The position numbers were made by a program, and so were the translations under genes. Of a stretch of DNA of 64,000 nucleotides, positions 45,198 to 57,848 are shown in pieces. This DNA comes from Paramyrothecium sp. XJ0827. Lineage: Eukaryota > Ascomycota > Sordariomycetes > Hypocreales > Stachybotryaceae. A model generated the notes under the pieces. The model had not been told where the DNA came from. It did not search any database and worked only from the letters and a program-made list of their open reading frames with translations. The stretch is from NCBI GenBank assembly GCA_020881915.1, contig JAJFPB010000009.1, positions 930,001 through 994,000 of the forward strand, given 5' to 3'. How positions within the stretch are numbered: the first letter of the stretch is position 1; each line of letters begins with the position of its first letter.

Positions 45198-47302
45198 ATG
45201 TCTTCAACACCAAACTCAGTCGAAAAACCACCGTCTTTGGAGCGTGCATCGCTACCTAGAAGTGACGGCGAGGAGTCCGTCGGTAGGACGGACGTGGAGC
45301 AACAGTCAAACACTGAGGCTACCATCACAGAAGATTCTCCACCCCGGGAGATCCATGGCTTCATCGTATGGTTTCATTCTTTAAAGCTCGATCAACGTAT
45401 AGCTAGGGCTAACGATTGACCACGCAGTGGTTCATTGCTGTCGCTGCAACCTTGTCAAGTGTTTTCCTGTATGCACTGGACAACACCATTGTTGCCGACA
45501 TTACACCTGTACGTATACCAAGTTGTCCGCTCAGCTCCCACTCCGGTTACCTAACCAACGCATAGACAATCGTCAATGAGTTTGAGAATGTCGACAACCT
45601 CCCATGGCTCTCAGTCGGGTAAGAGCTCGTCCGTGAAAAGTAGTGCTCTTCGGCCATTTCTAACAATCTCCAGCTTCCTTCTTGGAGGTGAAGCTGCCGT
45701 CTTGCCATTCGGAAAGCTCTATGGCCTCTTCAACTGCAAGTGGGTCTTCATCATCTCGGCCATCCTCTTCAACGTGGGCTCTGCAGTCTGCGGCGCGGCT
45801 CCCAATCTTGAGGCTCTGATTATCGGTCGCGTCATTGCCGGTATGGGCGGAAATGGCATGTACGTCGGCGTCATCAACATTTTATCGGTCACAACTACCG
45901 ACCGCGAGCGCCCTAGCTATCTCGGCCTGAAGTGAGTCCACGATCCGCGTACGACCAAGTGACGATTGTCCGCTGACAAGACGACTGCACAGTGGCGTAG
46001 TTTGGGGAGTTGGTACCATTTTGGGACCTGTCGTTGGAGGCGCATTTGCTGAGTCCTCCGCGACATGGCGATGGGCGTTTTACATCAATCTTTGCGTTGC
46101 CGCCCTTTGCGCCCCCGTCTATCTCTTCTGGCTTCCCTCTTACAAGCCCCGCAAGGATGCCAAGTCTCTCCAACTTGCCAAGGAGTTCGACTATATCGGC
46201 ACCGTCCTCATCATCGGAGCGCTCATTTCGCTCATCATGGGTATCAACTTTGGCGGAGCGTTGTATGCCTGGAACAGCGGCCAGATCATTGCCCTCTTGG
46301 TCGTTTCGGGTGTTCTCTTCATCACCTTCGGTTTCCAGCAATCCTTTACTGTCTTCACGACCAACACAACTCGCCTTTTGGGCTGCCATCTTTTCCGCCA
46401 CTGGAACGCAATTCTGCTGTTCATCTGCGCAGCGGCCAGCAATTGCGCCTGTTTTGTTCCCATCTACTACATTCCTCTCTACTTCCAGTTCACTAGAGGC
46501 GACGGCGCAATTGACGCTGCTGTGCGACTGCTGCCGTACATCGTGGTCCTCAGCGTGGCTATTCTCGTGAATGGACACCTGATGGGCCGCTTCAGTTACT
46601 TCCAGCCCTGGTACATCGCTGGTGGTGTCTTCAGCTTGATTGGCGGTGTGCTGTTGTGTGAGTCCTCTGGCCCGTATTGCAGCGCTTGTAGATCCTTGCT
46701 AATCCTCGACATAGCCCGTACCACGCCCTATACCTCAACAGGCGAGATCTACGGCTACCAGTTCCTCACTGGTCTTGGGACCGGAGCCTGCGCACAGGCT
46801 GCCTACGCTGTAATTCAAGGCATCCTGCCGAATGACGATCCCGCCTACTCAATCAGCTTCATGATGCTTGGTAAGTCCTATGTCGCTGAACAGACGTTAC
46901 ACTCTGAAAACCGGTGATTGCTAATCTGCCTTCGTTTAGGCCAAACTGGAGGTATCACGCTTGGTCTATCACTTTCGGGCGCCGTATTTGTCAACACTGC
47001 AGTGAAAGGTCTGACCTCTGTTCTTCCGGGAGTGCCACGCGAAGAGCTGCAGCTTGCCGTGGCGGGCACCAGCGGAACTTATTTCCGATCGCTTGCACCT
47101 GAGGTCCAACGCGAGGCACTTGAGGTCATTGTTGCTGCCCTCAGCAAGACGTTCATTTTTGTCTACGTCGGCGCTGCCGTTACACTTGTCTGCTCGCTAC
47201 TCTTCACGGTAAGTCTCAATACGAATATTGATGAGTGCGGTCGCTGACGAATAGTTCCAGAAACGCAAGCTCTATGGCAATAAGCCAGCAATCGTCGGTT
47301 AG
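45198..47302 (+). CDS. MFS transporter, drug:H+ antiporter (DHA2-like, 14 TM)
   Basis: Predicted 563 residues in eight exons: 45198-45365, 45428-45508, 45566-45618, 45674-45931, 45993-46657, 46715-46870, 46940-47208 and 47261-47302. A polar N-terminus of about 50 residues precedes the helices. DHA2 landmarks are LYALDNTIVADITP (motif D1), the motif-C-like VVWGVGTILGPVVGGAFA, and LPWLSVGFLLGGEAAVLPFGKLY with IIGRVIAGMGGNGM. Family members with this pattern export fungal metabolites such as HC-toxin and aflatoxin-type compounds across the plasma membrane. Position next to the cluster and a motif copy upstream suggest it exports the product. This is an inference; substrate is not readable. Confidence 0.9.
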
Positions 47303-48234
47303 GCTGAAGCAATACCTCGCGGATCTCGAGGCCCGATCATGATCGGTGGAGCCCGACGACCTTCTCCGAAGTCACGAAATCAAGGCTTAACCCTGCTGTT
47401 CAACACAGCAAAGCTAACCAGCCACAGTCTTAGAACGTGTCATTCAATAAAAGCATTGGCTATTAGAAAGGGGAGTAGAGTGTAAAATGGATAGATTGTA
47501 CTTATGACTGGCTATTTCTACCAGAACATGGTCGGAGTCTTTGTTAGCTGAAATGTTTCTCAGCTCTGGCGCTTCATTCGTTATCAGGTATAGACTAGAA
47601 ATACACAAACCATCATTTCACCATTTGAACTTTGCGAACTTGAGTTGTGGAGTTGAGTTGAAGACACTTTATTTGACACGACACTACTGTTAATGGTAAT
47701 AATGAATTCTTCGGCATAACGATGCTGCTGATTGCAATGAGGGACTCTTCGGGATTACGAGCGCCCAGCTTTTGTTTCGTATTTCGTTTTCTCAAGCATG
47801 ATAGAGATAAGGTCGCCGAAGTGATTGCGTGGGAGCAAGCGGTTCTTCAAGTTTGCCAAGAGATGACCTCACAGGCCTAGGCTGGAGCACGTTTTATCAT
47901 TCCATAGCCCAGAGCCTTGGTCGGATTTCGCCCATTTCATCATCGGCGCTCCGGTGCCCACTGCGCCGGGTACGGACCTGAGCGGCCCCGACCCTGACCC
48001 GCTTCAGGTTTGGAGGGCCACCACCACACACTCAGTGTAGGGTCGGACGGCAGCCGTGTCTAGTCGTTGAGAATTTGTCTCGGACTGCCGAGATTCGATG
48101 CAACTTAACTCTTCATTTCTTTTTTCGTTGTACCAACATTACTTCAACAGAATCGTAGGTTAGAAAGAGACCTGCCGTTGTAACAAAACAACTTCATTCA
48201 ACAACGTGATCATAACCACCACGACGCATTGACG
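47303..48234. other. Intergenic, promoter of the P450
   Basis: About 0.9 kb. A GC-rich block at about 47945-48015 with several CGG/CCG triplets lies some 230-290 bp upstream of the P450 ATG and could be a regulatory site. No exact ACTCGGGTCC is present. No gene is seen. Confidence 0.45.
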
Positions 48235-50087
48235 ATGTTTGCGGCACATCCGCTACTTCTCGTCAGTGGCCTCGTCCTGGGCCTAGTTGGACATCTGATC
48301 TGGAAATGGTTCCGCCTGGCGCATATTCCGGGACCACTCTTCGCTAAACTGACAAACATTCCTCGGGCGTACTGGGTCTGGACACGGAAGCCTCATGATA
48401 TTCACATTGACCTTCACAAGAAGTATGGCCATCTCGTCCGCTTCGGGCCGAACATGGTGTCTGTGGGCAGCGCTGTAGAGATTGAGAAGATCTACCGCAT
48501 GCACCACCCGCTCCTCAAGGTAAGTTGTCCCAGACGCACTGAAAGAGCCGGTAGAAAACTTCGAATACTAATAGCCGTGTGTTTTTACAGTCCGACTTTT
48601 ACCATGTCATTCTGCCCATGTCCAAGGGCAAGGTCCTCCCCGGGCTGTTTGCGACGCAAGATGAGGGCATCCACCGCATGCTAAAGAAGCCCATCGGAGG
48701 CATCTACTCTATGTCGAATCTCACGTCCTTCGAAGCCCTTGTCGACAAGGCAATCGTATACTTTATGGAGCAACTGGACAAGCGATTCGTCCACACGCGG
48801 GAGCCTTGTGATTGGGGCCTGTGGCTACAGTACTTTGCAGTAAGTGGCCAGTACAGAGACACGCGGTTAGATCAACTAACGATGGAGTAGTTTGACGTCG
48901 TTGGCGAAATCACCTTCTCTACTCGGCTCGGATTCTTGGAGCGTGGAGAAGATGTTGAGGGCATCATGGGAGCTATCTGGCACTGGTTCGAATACGTGGC
49001 TGTGGTGAGTTTGTGCGGACAAGCACTTGCTTTCCTATTAGATGTTAACGATGAACGCAGGTCGGCCAAATTCCATGGGTTGATTATCTCTGGGTCAAGA
49101 ACCCCATCATTTCTCGCCTCCGGCCGGCCAAGTGGTCGCCCATGGTTCGATTCGCCATGAAGCAGCAGGAGATTCGTGAACTCCAACGTGCAGAGGGCAA
49201 AGACCTCAACGACAAGGACTTCCTTTCTCGATTCCTCACCGCAATGGACAAGGATCCCTCGATCCCGAAGTGGTAAGCTCATCTCTGGATAGGTTTACAT
49301 CTTGCCACATTCTAACCCGAGCAGGGCCCTCCCAGCATGGACCTCGTCCAATATCCTGGCGGGAAGCGACACGACGGCCATCTTCCTGCGCACCATGTTC
49401 AAGAACCTCCGTCAGCACCCCGAGACGCTAGCCAAGCTTCGTCAAGAGCTCGACGCCGCCCGTGAGGCGGGTGAGCTGTCCCCCATCGTGACTTGGAAGG
49501 AGGCCCGCAAGCTGCCCTATCTCGAGGCCTGCGTCCACGAAACCGGTCGCATTCATCCCCCCTTCGGTCTTAACCTGGAGCGTATCGTGCCACCGGGTGG
49601 CCTGACCCTGTGCGGCGAGTTCATTCCCGAAGGCACCATCGTCGGCATGAACGGCTGGGTAGTGCACAGGGACACGGAAGTTTTCGGCGACGATGCCGAG
49701 GACTGGAGGCCTGAGAGATGGCTTGAAGCCGATGAGGCGACCCGAAAGAAGATGGAGTCCTGCCTTTTGACTGTAAGTTCGGCGTTTCGGCGTTTAGATA
49801 CTGACGACCCTTGCTGATCATCGCCCTGACTAGTTTGGTGCCGGCCATCGGACATGCCTTGGAAAGCACATCTCCCTCCTGGAGATCTACAAGCTGGTCC
49901 CGACCATCCTCCAGGCTTACGACGTACGTACCAAGCAAGGCTTCCGTCAATTCTGCAGACCCGCTAACCCCTTTCGTAGTACGATTTTGTCGATTCCGAC
50001 AAGATCTGGGAGGTGCAGAACCGATGGTTTGTGCCTCAATCCGAGTTCCACGTGTACCTTAACAAAAGGAGTGAGGCGTCGGCGTAA
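48235..50087 (+). CDS. Cytochrome P450, pisatin-demethylase-like (E-class, group IV type)
   Basis: Predicted 501 residues in seven exons: 48235-48519, 48591-48839, 48891-49004, 49061-49272, 49325-49772, 49834-49923 and 49980-50087. An N-terminal membrane anchor (about residues 5-25) leads to HIPGPLFAKLTNIPRAYWVW. The I-helix has LAGSDTTAIF, ExxR is ETGR in HETGRIHPPFG, the PERF-type motif is WRPERW and the haem loop is FGAGHRTCLGK (Cys444). All key residues are present. The sequence resembles the fungal pisatin demethylase group, which includes many cluster P450s acting on aromatic substrates. It lies downstream of the MFS exporter and head-on to the NorB-like reductase. It could be a further tailoring enzyme of the cluster, but it lacks the shared promoter motif. 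Confidence 0.9.
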
Positions 50088-51153
50088 TGAACGAACCCCC
50101 ACGACACCCTACTCGCCCCAGCTTGCAAGGGACCATGTTCCGAAGGGGTGGCAAGGCGACAGGGAAGCTTTGAGAGGGTGGGACGGAAGGGTTTCTTTGC
50201 GGGATCGAGCATCAAGGAGGGGCGGCTACAGTAGTTCGAGAGATCTGCACCGGCCTAGCCCTGGTTACGCTAAAGGAGCCCGAACGCGTTGACAAGGTGT
50301 ATTTGACAAGGTGTATTAGGCAAGATTGTCAGGAGGCTTGCGAGATGGACTGGGAATATAGATTATCTACTAAGCATCGGGATTTTGGAAGAGGCATGTA
50401 TTGTTCTTGAACTGGCATGTCACTCTCTTGTACCAATCTTTCCACCCATGAGCATGTGGCGACAGAAGGGACTAGGCTATGCCTATTGTGATGTGTGATG
50501 ATGTTTCAGTCTCTGAGTGCTATCTGAGAAGGATAGTCTGATAGGAGGTTGGCACGCGCATTGATGCTCAGACAACGTCCTTCGTAACCTCATCGTATCA
50601 GTCGAGTTATCTCTACTTGGTCTGCCTGGCCTGCTCCTAACCACGCATCATTGTTAGGTTTGAACATGTCATATCTTTGCTGGGCCCTCTCATCCAGTGC
50701 TCATCGTGGGCCTAACCATTGCGTGAAAGCTACCTGTGCAGTTTTCGACCGTGATCATAGCTTCCGCGTAGACTGTCTAAGTCCGTAACTGGGCTCATTA
50801 GGCCCAGCTCATGTCAAATTGATCATCACACAATATTTTATATATTCGAATCAAGAACAAACCTGGATTATTACTGTTGGTTAAAGTAAAGTGTCCTCAA
50901 GAGTTTTGCCAAAGTCCGGCCTAAAGATATACTCTCCTGAGTGAGTGCGCTATATGTGGGCGACCGGGCGGTAAGTTGACTTAGACAATGTGTGGACTGT
51001 TCACCGTAACAATATAGAGTTTATGTGGTATATTGTGAATCCTGTTCATGAATCTGTTGTGACAAAGAGAACGAAATAACCAGCCGTTTAACACCAGTCC
51101 CTAAAATTCCCACATGTAGTCAACGCCCATCCGTCATGGCCTCGCGGCCTGGT
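50088..51153. other. Tail-to-tail intergenic gap, nothing seen
   Basis: About 1.07 kb between the 3' ends of the P450 and the aldo-keto reductase, AT-rich in the middle. No gene, RNA or repeat is recognised. Confidence 0.5.
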
Positions 51154-52421
51154 TTACTCTTTAGAGATGGACTTGACCTCAGGAACGTGGTCCAGAGAGC
51201 CGCCCATGCCCAGCAGCCAGACATTTTGGTAGTTGTCTGCGATCTTGGGTCCGTACATGAAGTTGTGGGGGAAGCCAGGGTCAAAGGGAGCGGCCTCCTC
51301 AATCTCCTTGATGTCCTCATCGGACATGCGAATGTTGAGGGCCTCGATGTTGCCCTTGAGGTGCTCGACGGTGCGGCCGCCAATGATGGGGAAGACGTAG
51401 GGCGCCTTGCTCATGACGTAGGCTTGAGCGATGCCGGTAATGGTGGCATTCTTGCGCTTGGCGACGGCCTCGAGGGCGCGGCTGACGGCGATGTCGTTCT
51501 CCGTCAGCTCGGGGTTGCGTCCTTCGCTGGCGGCCTTCTTGCGCTGCTCCTCGGACTTGAACTTGCCGCTTCCCAGGGCACTCCAGGCCGCGATGGCCAT
51601 GCCCTCGGCACGGGCCATGGGGATGACATCACGCTCGAGGTCGCGGTCGGCGGCGTTCCAGCGGCCCTGGTAAATGCTGAACTGACGGAGGCCGTGGTTG
51701 CGAGCGTACTCGTTGGCCTTGCTGACAACCCAAGCGGGGGAGTCGCTGATGCCGAGGTACAGGACCTTGCCGGAAGCGACGAGGTGGTTGAGCGACTGCA
51801 TCAACTCAGGGATGCTGGCCGAGTGGTCCCACCAGTGAACGTAGAGCTATGTGTGCATCGTTAGAAAGTGCACTTATTGATGCCCAAGAAGAACGAGGAC
51901 TGCTTACAATATCGATGTAGGAAGTCTGGAGCTTCTCCAGACTCTCCTGGACGGAGATGTGCATGCTCTTGGAGCCGTTGCCCTGGAAGTTGGGCATGAC
52001 ATGACACTGGCCGCGGCCGGCGTGGAAGTTTGTGGTGTACTTGGTGGCGATGACCATCTGGTCTCGGTTGCCGCGCTTGGCCATCCACTCACCAATCCAC
52101 TTCTCGGACTGCTCAAACTGGTAGTTGTTGGAGGTGTCGATGAAGTTGCCGCCCTGCTCGAAGTAGTGGTCGAGGATGCTCTCGACCGTCTTCTGGTCGG
52201 TCCCGCCCACTGTTGCCGCCTCTGGTCAGCGCCCATGATCCGTGAAGCTAGCGCTTGGGGAGAGGATCCAACTTACTGTAGTCCTTCCAGGCGTCGCCGA
52301 AGCTCATGCCACCCATGGCGAGGGGGCTGACGCGGATGGAAGCCGTGGGAGACAGCAGGCGGTAGCGGGCCAAGGGAGTCTTGGCTGGCGCCGCCATCGG
52401 GAGGGCGATGTTGATCGACAT
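51154..52421 (-). CDS. Aldo-keto reductase, NorB / aryl-alcohol dehydrogenase-like
   Basis: Predicted 379 residues in three exons: 52277-52421, 51908-52209 and 51154-51846. The AKR catalytic tetrad is intact: Asp73 and Tyr78 in NFIDTSNNYQ, Lys105 in VIATKYT and His153 in LYVHWWDH. The opening SPTASIRVSPLAMGGMSFGDAWKDY style and the GKVLYLGISDSPAWVVSKANEYA block match the group containing AflF/NorB and yeast AAD proteins. These reduce aromatic aldehydes or ketones with NADPH. If linked to the cluster, it could reduce an aryl aldehyde made by the A-T-R enzyme, or act in detoxification. It sits outside the motif-bearing core. Confidence 0.9.
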
Positions 52422-53981
52422 GGTGGGGTTGGGGTGGTGAGCTTGGTGTTGCGTTGATGCTGGTTGTGAAGATGGATTGAGTTGACTCTCGAGCAGTAGG
52501 ACGCTGTCGTTGGTCTAGATGCTGCCGATGAGAATCAAGGTTGAACTTGTCAGGCTTGAGCAGAGGATAAAATGACAAGAAGATCAAGCCGAGCTCCGTC
52601 CGGAGGCAGACGATTGATATAAGAACTCACAGCTGCCAGCAAGTGCTCGTGATGTCGGCAGTCATGGTTCCGGGCTGCCGCCAGCCGTGGCGAGCCGACG
52701 TCATGCCCGTGTGATTGCCAGGCTCCTCCCTTGGGCGGGATGCGGACGCATGCGCCGCCATCACCAAACACATTGTCCCGGCGCCGTTTGCGCGCAGCTC
52801 AAAACAAGGATGAGGGCCAGGAAATGCAAAACGGCCACAGCTAACACCGAACAATGGGCGCCGATCGCTGCTTGTTTCGGCCTTTGAGGGTGGCATGGGG
52901 CGTGTAACGCCGACACTGAGTAAACGCCGATTATCCCCTAAACGGGTCTGAATAGGGGACCCTTGCCAAGTGCCTCTGCCTCTGCCCCCGCCTCGGCCCT
53001 ATGGCAGCCCTGCCCTTGTATGATTCAGCATGCAGGGACGCCGTTCCACTGGACGAGGTGCACATTGAATGACACGGGTGGCTGCTTTTGACCCCACCCC
53101 CTTCACTATTGTTTGCCTGGGTTTATTTTGAGGCTGCTTGCTGTCAACTCTGGTCCAAGAGGCTGACGATCCGGGTCCAAACGAGGTGCGCCGATAAGCG
53201 GTATCGGTGACGTAGTTTTCGAATCGGTGCATGAGAGGCCGAGCATCCTTCGGTAAGCCGAGGGGCCGGCAGCAGGTACACGGAGACAGGTTTCGAGCTC
53301 GAGCACCTTGGGCTAAGGCACGGTATACTTTCCCTTGCACAGAGTAGCAGGGGGCGAGCTGGCGGGCTTGGGTTGCGCCAGAGCTGTGCACATCATCGTC
53401 TGAAACAGAAGCTAAAGCTCTCGGGAGCTGCGAATAGCTTCCAGAGAATGCAACTAGTGTAGCTAGTGGCCATGCTTATCTCCGAAAAGGCCCCATCATT
53501 AATAATTAATACCCCCGCCTGGCCCAGCATAGGCGTTACGCACTGCGAAGTCCTAACGCTACCTTAAGTTACACTGAATGTCTGAGTTACCTCGCAGGAG
53601 GATCGTGGTGGGGACCACAATGCAAATACACCACAATGACGCGACGCTGCAGCTCGAACCAACATTCACAGCCGGCATGCGGCCGGGGCCAGAGTCACTG
53701 CCGGTTTGACGCACTCGACGTATTTACGCGACAGCTTCCAGATGACACTCCGGAATTTACGGGTTTTACGGATCGGACGCATGAATTGGCGTTACTGCAA
53801 GCAAGCACACTTGTGATCACAAGAATCGGTCTTGTCGGACAACCATCCTTCACGTTACACCAAAACACCTCACTGCTGGCCACAAAGACAAACTTGTCAA
53901 CAATTGAATTCAGAGGTATCGTCGAACATCGCTAGGCAAAACAGCAAGTGGCACTCAGAGCCGGGTTCTCGTTTCCCCCCC
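52422..53981. other. Intergenic, upstream of the aldo-keto reductase
   Basis: About 1.56 kb containing the aldo-keto reductase promoter and, at the right, the 3' flank of the urea transporter. CGGGTCC occurs at 53172-53178 in the context ATCCGGGTCCAA, about 750 bp from the reductase start and only loosely like the cluster motif. No gene is supported. Confidence 0.45.
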
Positions 53982-56485
53982 CTATTCCCTCTCCTTCTCC
54001 TTCTCCTCCTTGTCCATCTCCTTCAGGACCTCGACAGGAATTCCTCCAATCGTCTCATCCTCGCCCAACGAGGAGCGCATACCGAGCATGCCCTTGGTCA
54101 CGCGAACCATGCTCTCGCGGCCCTCCCACAACGGGAACAAGCCCACGGCGATGGAGCTGCCGAAAAGCCAGAGAATGCCGACGACGACCCATCCCGTGAA
54201 GAAGGGCTTCGAGAAGACATAGCCCGAGCCGTACATGGGGAACGGCCAGAGAATCAAGAAGCACAGGGTCATGCTGCATGCCATGATCTTGGCGGTGCGG
54301 GACGCCCGGTGCAGCATGGCAGGGTCCTCCTCCGGCGGGCTCAACACCACGCGTCCAGCCTCGCCGCCAGAGCCCTCGACAAATTCCGAGTCGTCGCCTC
54401 GCTTGATCGCAAGCATCGAAGTCCAGTCGTAGTTGTCCGCGCCGAAGCCGTACGTCAGGGCGGGGACGAGGATGACGGGGCTCAGAAGCGCCACCACGTT
54501 TCCGGCAAGCATGGGGTAGTTGGAGCCGAGGTTCTCGACACTCAGCTCGCCGTCGAAGAGCCTCGCGCAGGTGACGGTCCAGGCAATCAGGGCGAAGATG
54601 AGTCCCAGGATGGGCGACAAGGCCGCCGCGATCCAGTTCTGGCGGCTCCAGAGCAGGGTCAGGGCCGCGGGGATGACGGCGGCGGAGATCATGACACCCA
54701 TCCACAGGTAGAGCCAGCCCATGCTGATACCCGCGTAGTGGAGACCGGTACTGAAGGCGGCCATGATGGCGCCGTAGCCGCAGACCGCGCTGTGGCTGAC
54801 GAGCATAAGGCGCTTGCCGGTGGCGGCCGGGTTGATGTAGGTGCTGCACAAGATGGTTAGTGTGACCCATGATTGGCAGGACAACATCGCCCGAGCTGTC
54901 TTTGGGGGAGAGTGGCCACTTACTGGTAGATGTCGTACGTCGCGATCGAGGAGACAGCAATCAGCTGGGCGGCGAAGGCAGAAGTGACGGCCATCATGAT
55001 CATGACAAGCGTCGCTGCTGCGCCCGACTTTCCGAGGAGCGCTACCGCGGCGTAGGGAAGCACCAGGCCGGCGGAGACGTCGGCTGGGTCGATGCGGTTG
55101 GGGTACGTCGGGAAGATCGGGTTGCTCTCCAGGGCCAAGGCTGTGAGGCCCATGGTCGTAGCGCAAAGCCATGGGATGGCAAACCAACTAAGGCCGCCGA
55201 TGATGTATCCCGGCAGCGCGGCAACGGGGTGCGCGGCGATGGCCTTGTTGTAGTAGCCTACAAACCGGCGTATCAGTACCTGCAGTCTTGCGTGCTTTCA
55301 GTCACAGGAAACTCACCGTTGTCCATGAAGACGGTGCCGAAGTTGCCGACGAGGTTGATGATGAAGAAGATGGCACCCTCCCTCGACTGCATGGTCAAGA
55401 AGGATCCCTCGGCGTTACCCTCTACGGGGTGCACCTTGGCAGCCTCGACGAGCAGGTCGAAGACGGCGCCGGGCGAGCCCAGCTGGTCGCCCGTTGCGTA
55501 TGCGGTAAGGGCGAAGATGAGGATGATGACGAGGATGATGACCGTGTGAACCTGCTGATGTTAGTCTTTGACTCCCTGACTCGGGGCTGCATTATGTTGC
55601 AACATACATAATCCGTGAGGAAAGTCGCCTTGATTCTGTTTCTCGTCAGCATATTCCTGTCTACACACTTCAGAAGTAGTCGTCACTCACCCTCCCCACA
55701 TGGTGTAAAGCACAACGCTCAGCGGCATGAGGAAAATGGCTGCCTCGATCCGCATGCCGGTCAGAGACGTGACGACTGACGATCCGCCGGTCAGCAGCAT
55801 GGCCGTCACCAAAATGTTGGTGAACAGGCCGAAGCAAATGAAGACCATGTGAGTGATGTTTCCATATCGGGCCCGGATCACCTCAAGGAAGGTGTGGGCG
55901 TTGGGGGCTCGCTTCTTGAGCTCAATCGCAAGCGTGGCGAAGAGCAGGATTTGGACGGTCGCACCGGATGCATACTATTCGATGAGTGCACCCGTTAGCC
56001 TCCCAATCCATGTTACTGTCATTGAACGTGAAGGTGTGGAGATTTACCCAGAAAGGACCAGAGACTCCGTATTTGTAGGCCATGGAGCTCGACTGCAGGA
56101 GCGTAGCAGCCCAAGTCCAGGATGAAACGACAGCCGAGGCGACGAGGCCCGACTTGACCGTTCGACCGGCCGTGTTGAACGTCTCACTCGTTTGTCGCTC
56201 TGAATTGTATCTGTTGGCACACAAAAGTATAAGCTTTATGGCTCCACCAGCCCAGAAAGCTTGGCGACGGCAAATCGTGAAAGCCCACAACGCCAAGGTC
56301 AGCCATCAGATGGAGACTACCCACCGCTTGAGAATCCAGGTGCAGAGAATCATGCCCAGCGCGAAGGCGAATCCCAAACCAACGACAATTCCGTATCCGT
56401 AGGCCTGGCTCAGCGGCGGCTCGACCGTGCCAGAGCTCGGCCCGCCTCCGCCGGCGCGGACGAGCAGGGTGTGCGATGCTGCCAT
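53982..56485 (-). CDS. Urea active transporter, DUR3 type (sodium:solute symporter family)
   Basis: Predicted 688 residues in seven exons: 56325-56485, 56048-56210, 55691-55974, 55608-55635, 55317-55551, 54924-55257 and 53982-54843. About 15 hydrophobic helices are seen. Family features are the first-helix block [39 protein letters not shown], the [11 protein letters not shown] loop and [16 protein letters not shown]. Also present are [38 protein letters not shown] and [31 protein letters not shown]3 proteins take up urea (and polyamines) at the plasma membrane. The tail ends in a Glu/Lys run. The gene is primary metabolism and not expected to be part of the cluster. Confidence 0.9.
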
Positions 56486-57848
56486 GGTGTAAGTGCCTCG
56501 TAGATCCAGGGTTTTTCGTCCTTCTTGGCGAACAGCTACCGAGAACCCGGAAACAAGACAAAACCTCGAATGATCACAAGGACAGAGACATTCTTATTAT
56601 ACATTTTGCTATCTTCGCAACACATCGGCGCTCATCAGTCCCGGCCCGCATGCGCCTGCGTAACGACAAATGCTTATCTCGCCGCCGGTGATAAGACCCC
56701 TGCCCCGTAAACCTTGGTGATGCTCACGGCTTCTGCCTCATACTGTCTGCTACGCGAGCCCACCAATCCGGACTCGGGAAAATGGAACAAAGGCCAACTG
56801 CCCTCTGATCTTCCTCACTGCGACCTTGATTCCAGTCTAGCCTTGTCAATCGCAGCCCGCCGGCCGCCGGCACCGGGGGGGGCACTGCATCTGCCGGACC
56901 CTTGTGGGGTCGCGAATCACACGAGCCTATCCGGGACGGCAGGCTTATCATTGCACGTTGAGATAAAGAGCCAATTCCGGACCTGGGTGCTGATAAGGAG
57001 CGACTGCGTGGTTGGAATGGGGTTGATCAGTCCTCGAAAACCTCGCTTCTCCGCGCACGGAGTTGGCTCCCTCTCCCCCACACTAATGCAGGCAAACGAA
57101 TAGATGAGGGCTTGGCGCTCAATTTTACCTCGTGGGTGCCGGTTCGCATCTGTGGAGGCGGGAACTGCCTGACGAGTAACCAGGACGCGGAGGGCTGCGC
57201 TATTCGTAACATCCTGGTTATGTGGTTTTCAACAGTGATGACCAACCTCTAAGTGTCAGCGCTCAGCCCTAAAAGTGCTATCATGCATGGCTCTTTGCCT
57301 TTTGCCGCAGATGAGAACTAGCACTGCATGCTACAAGCCCCCAAAAGAAACGACTTGAGGCTAGATTCCCGCCTATCGTGGATCCCACATGCACTTCCCC
57401 CAGATTGAACGATGGTGGGGAGGCGCTGTGACCAGCCGTGATGGCGACCTGGAGTCGAGCTGGAATGGTGCCAAGCGCAAAGCTCGAGCCTCTTCAGATA
57501 TCGAAACCAGTCGGTCGGGTCTGGCCTCGCGTTCTGGCAACACAGCTGAACGTGTTTGAGACTCGTGGCGCTTCCACGCGCCGCGTCAGGGATGGTTATT
57601 TCAGATGAGCGAGTGGATACGCCTCATCGCATGGTTAAAGTTGATTGATCGGATTAGACTGCTTAAGGGATGATTCTGTTTATCATGGTCAATGACTAAG
57701 ATCTAGCTCTGTTTCAAGCTCATCCAAGGTTTAATTCCCCGACAAACGCCAGCACAGGGCGTTATCTTCACGGTGGTATGCTATCTGCTACTGACGACCA
57801 TGTACATCTTCTGACTGACAGCCATTATACAACCATTGGCTTCTCCAG
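56486..57848. other. Intergenic, promoter of the urea transporter
   Basis: About 1.4 kb upstream of the transporter. GATAAG/CTTATC-type GATA sites are seen (for example at 56668, 56688, 56945 and 56992). These are consistent with nitrogen-catabolite control of a urea transporter, though the motif is short. No gene is seen. Confidence 0.45.

Noticed and set aside
53832..55549. Long plus-strand frames opposite the urea transporter
   Set aside because: They mirror the helix-rich coding strand and have low-complexity Asp/Gly/His/Arg composition; shadows of the real gene.
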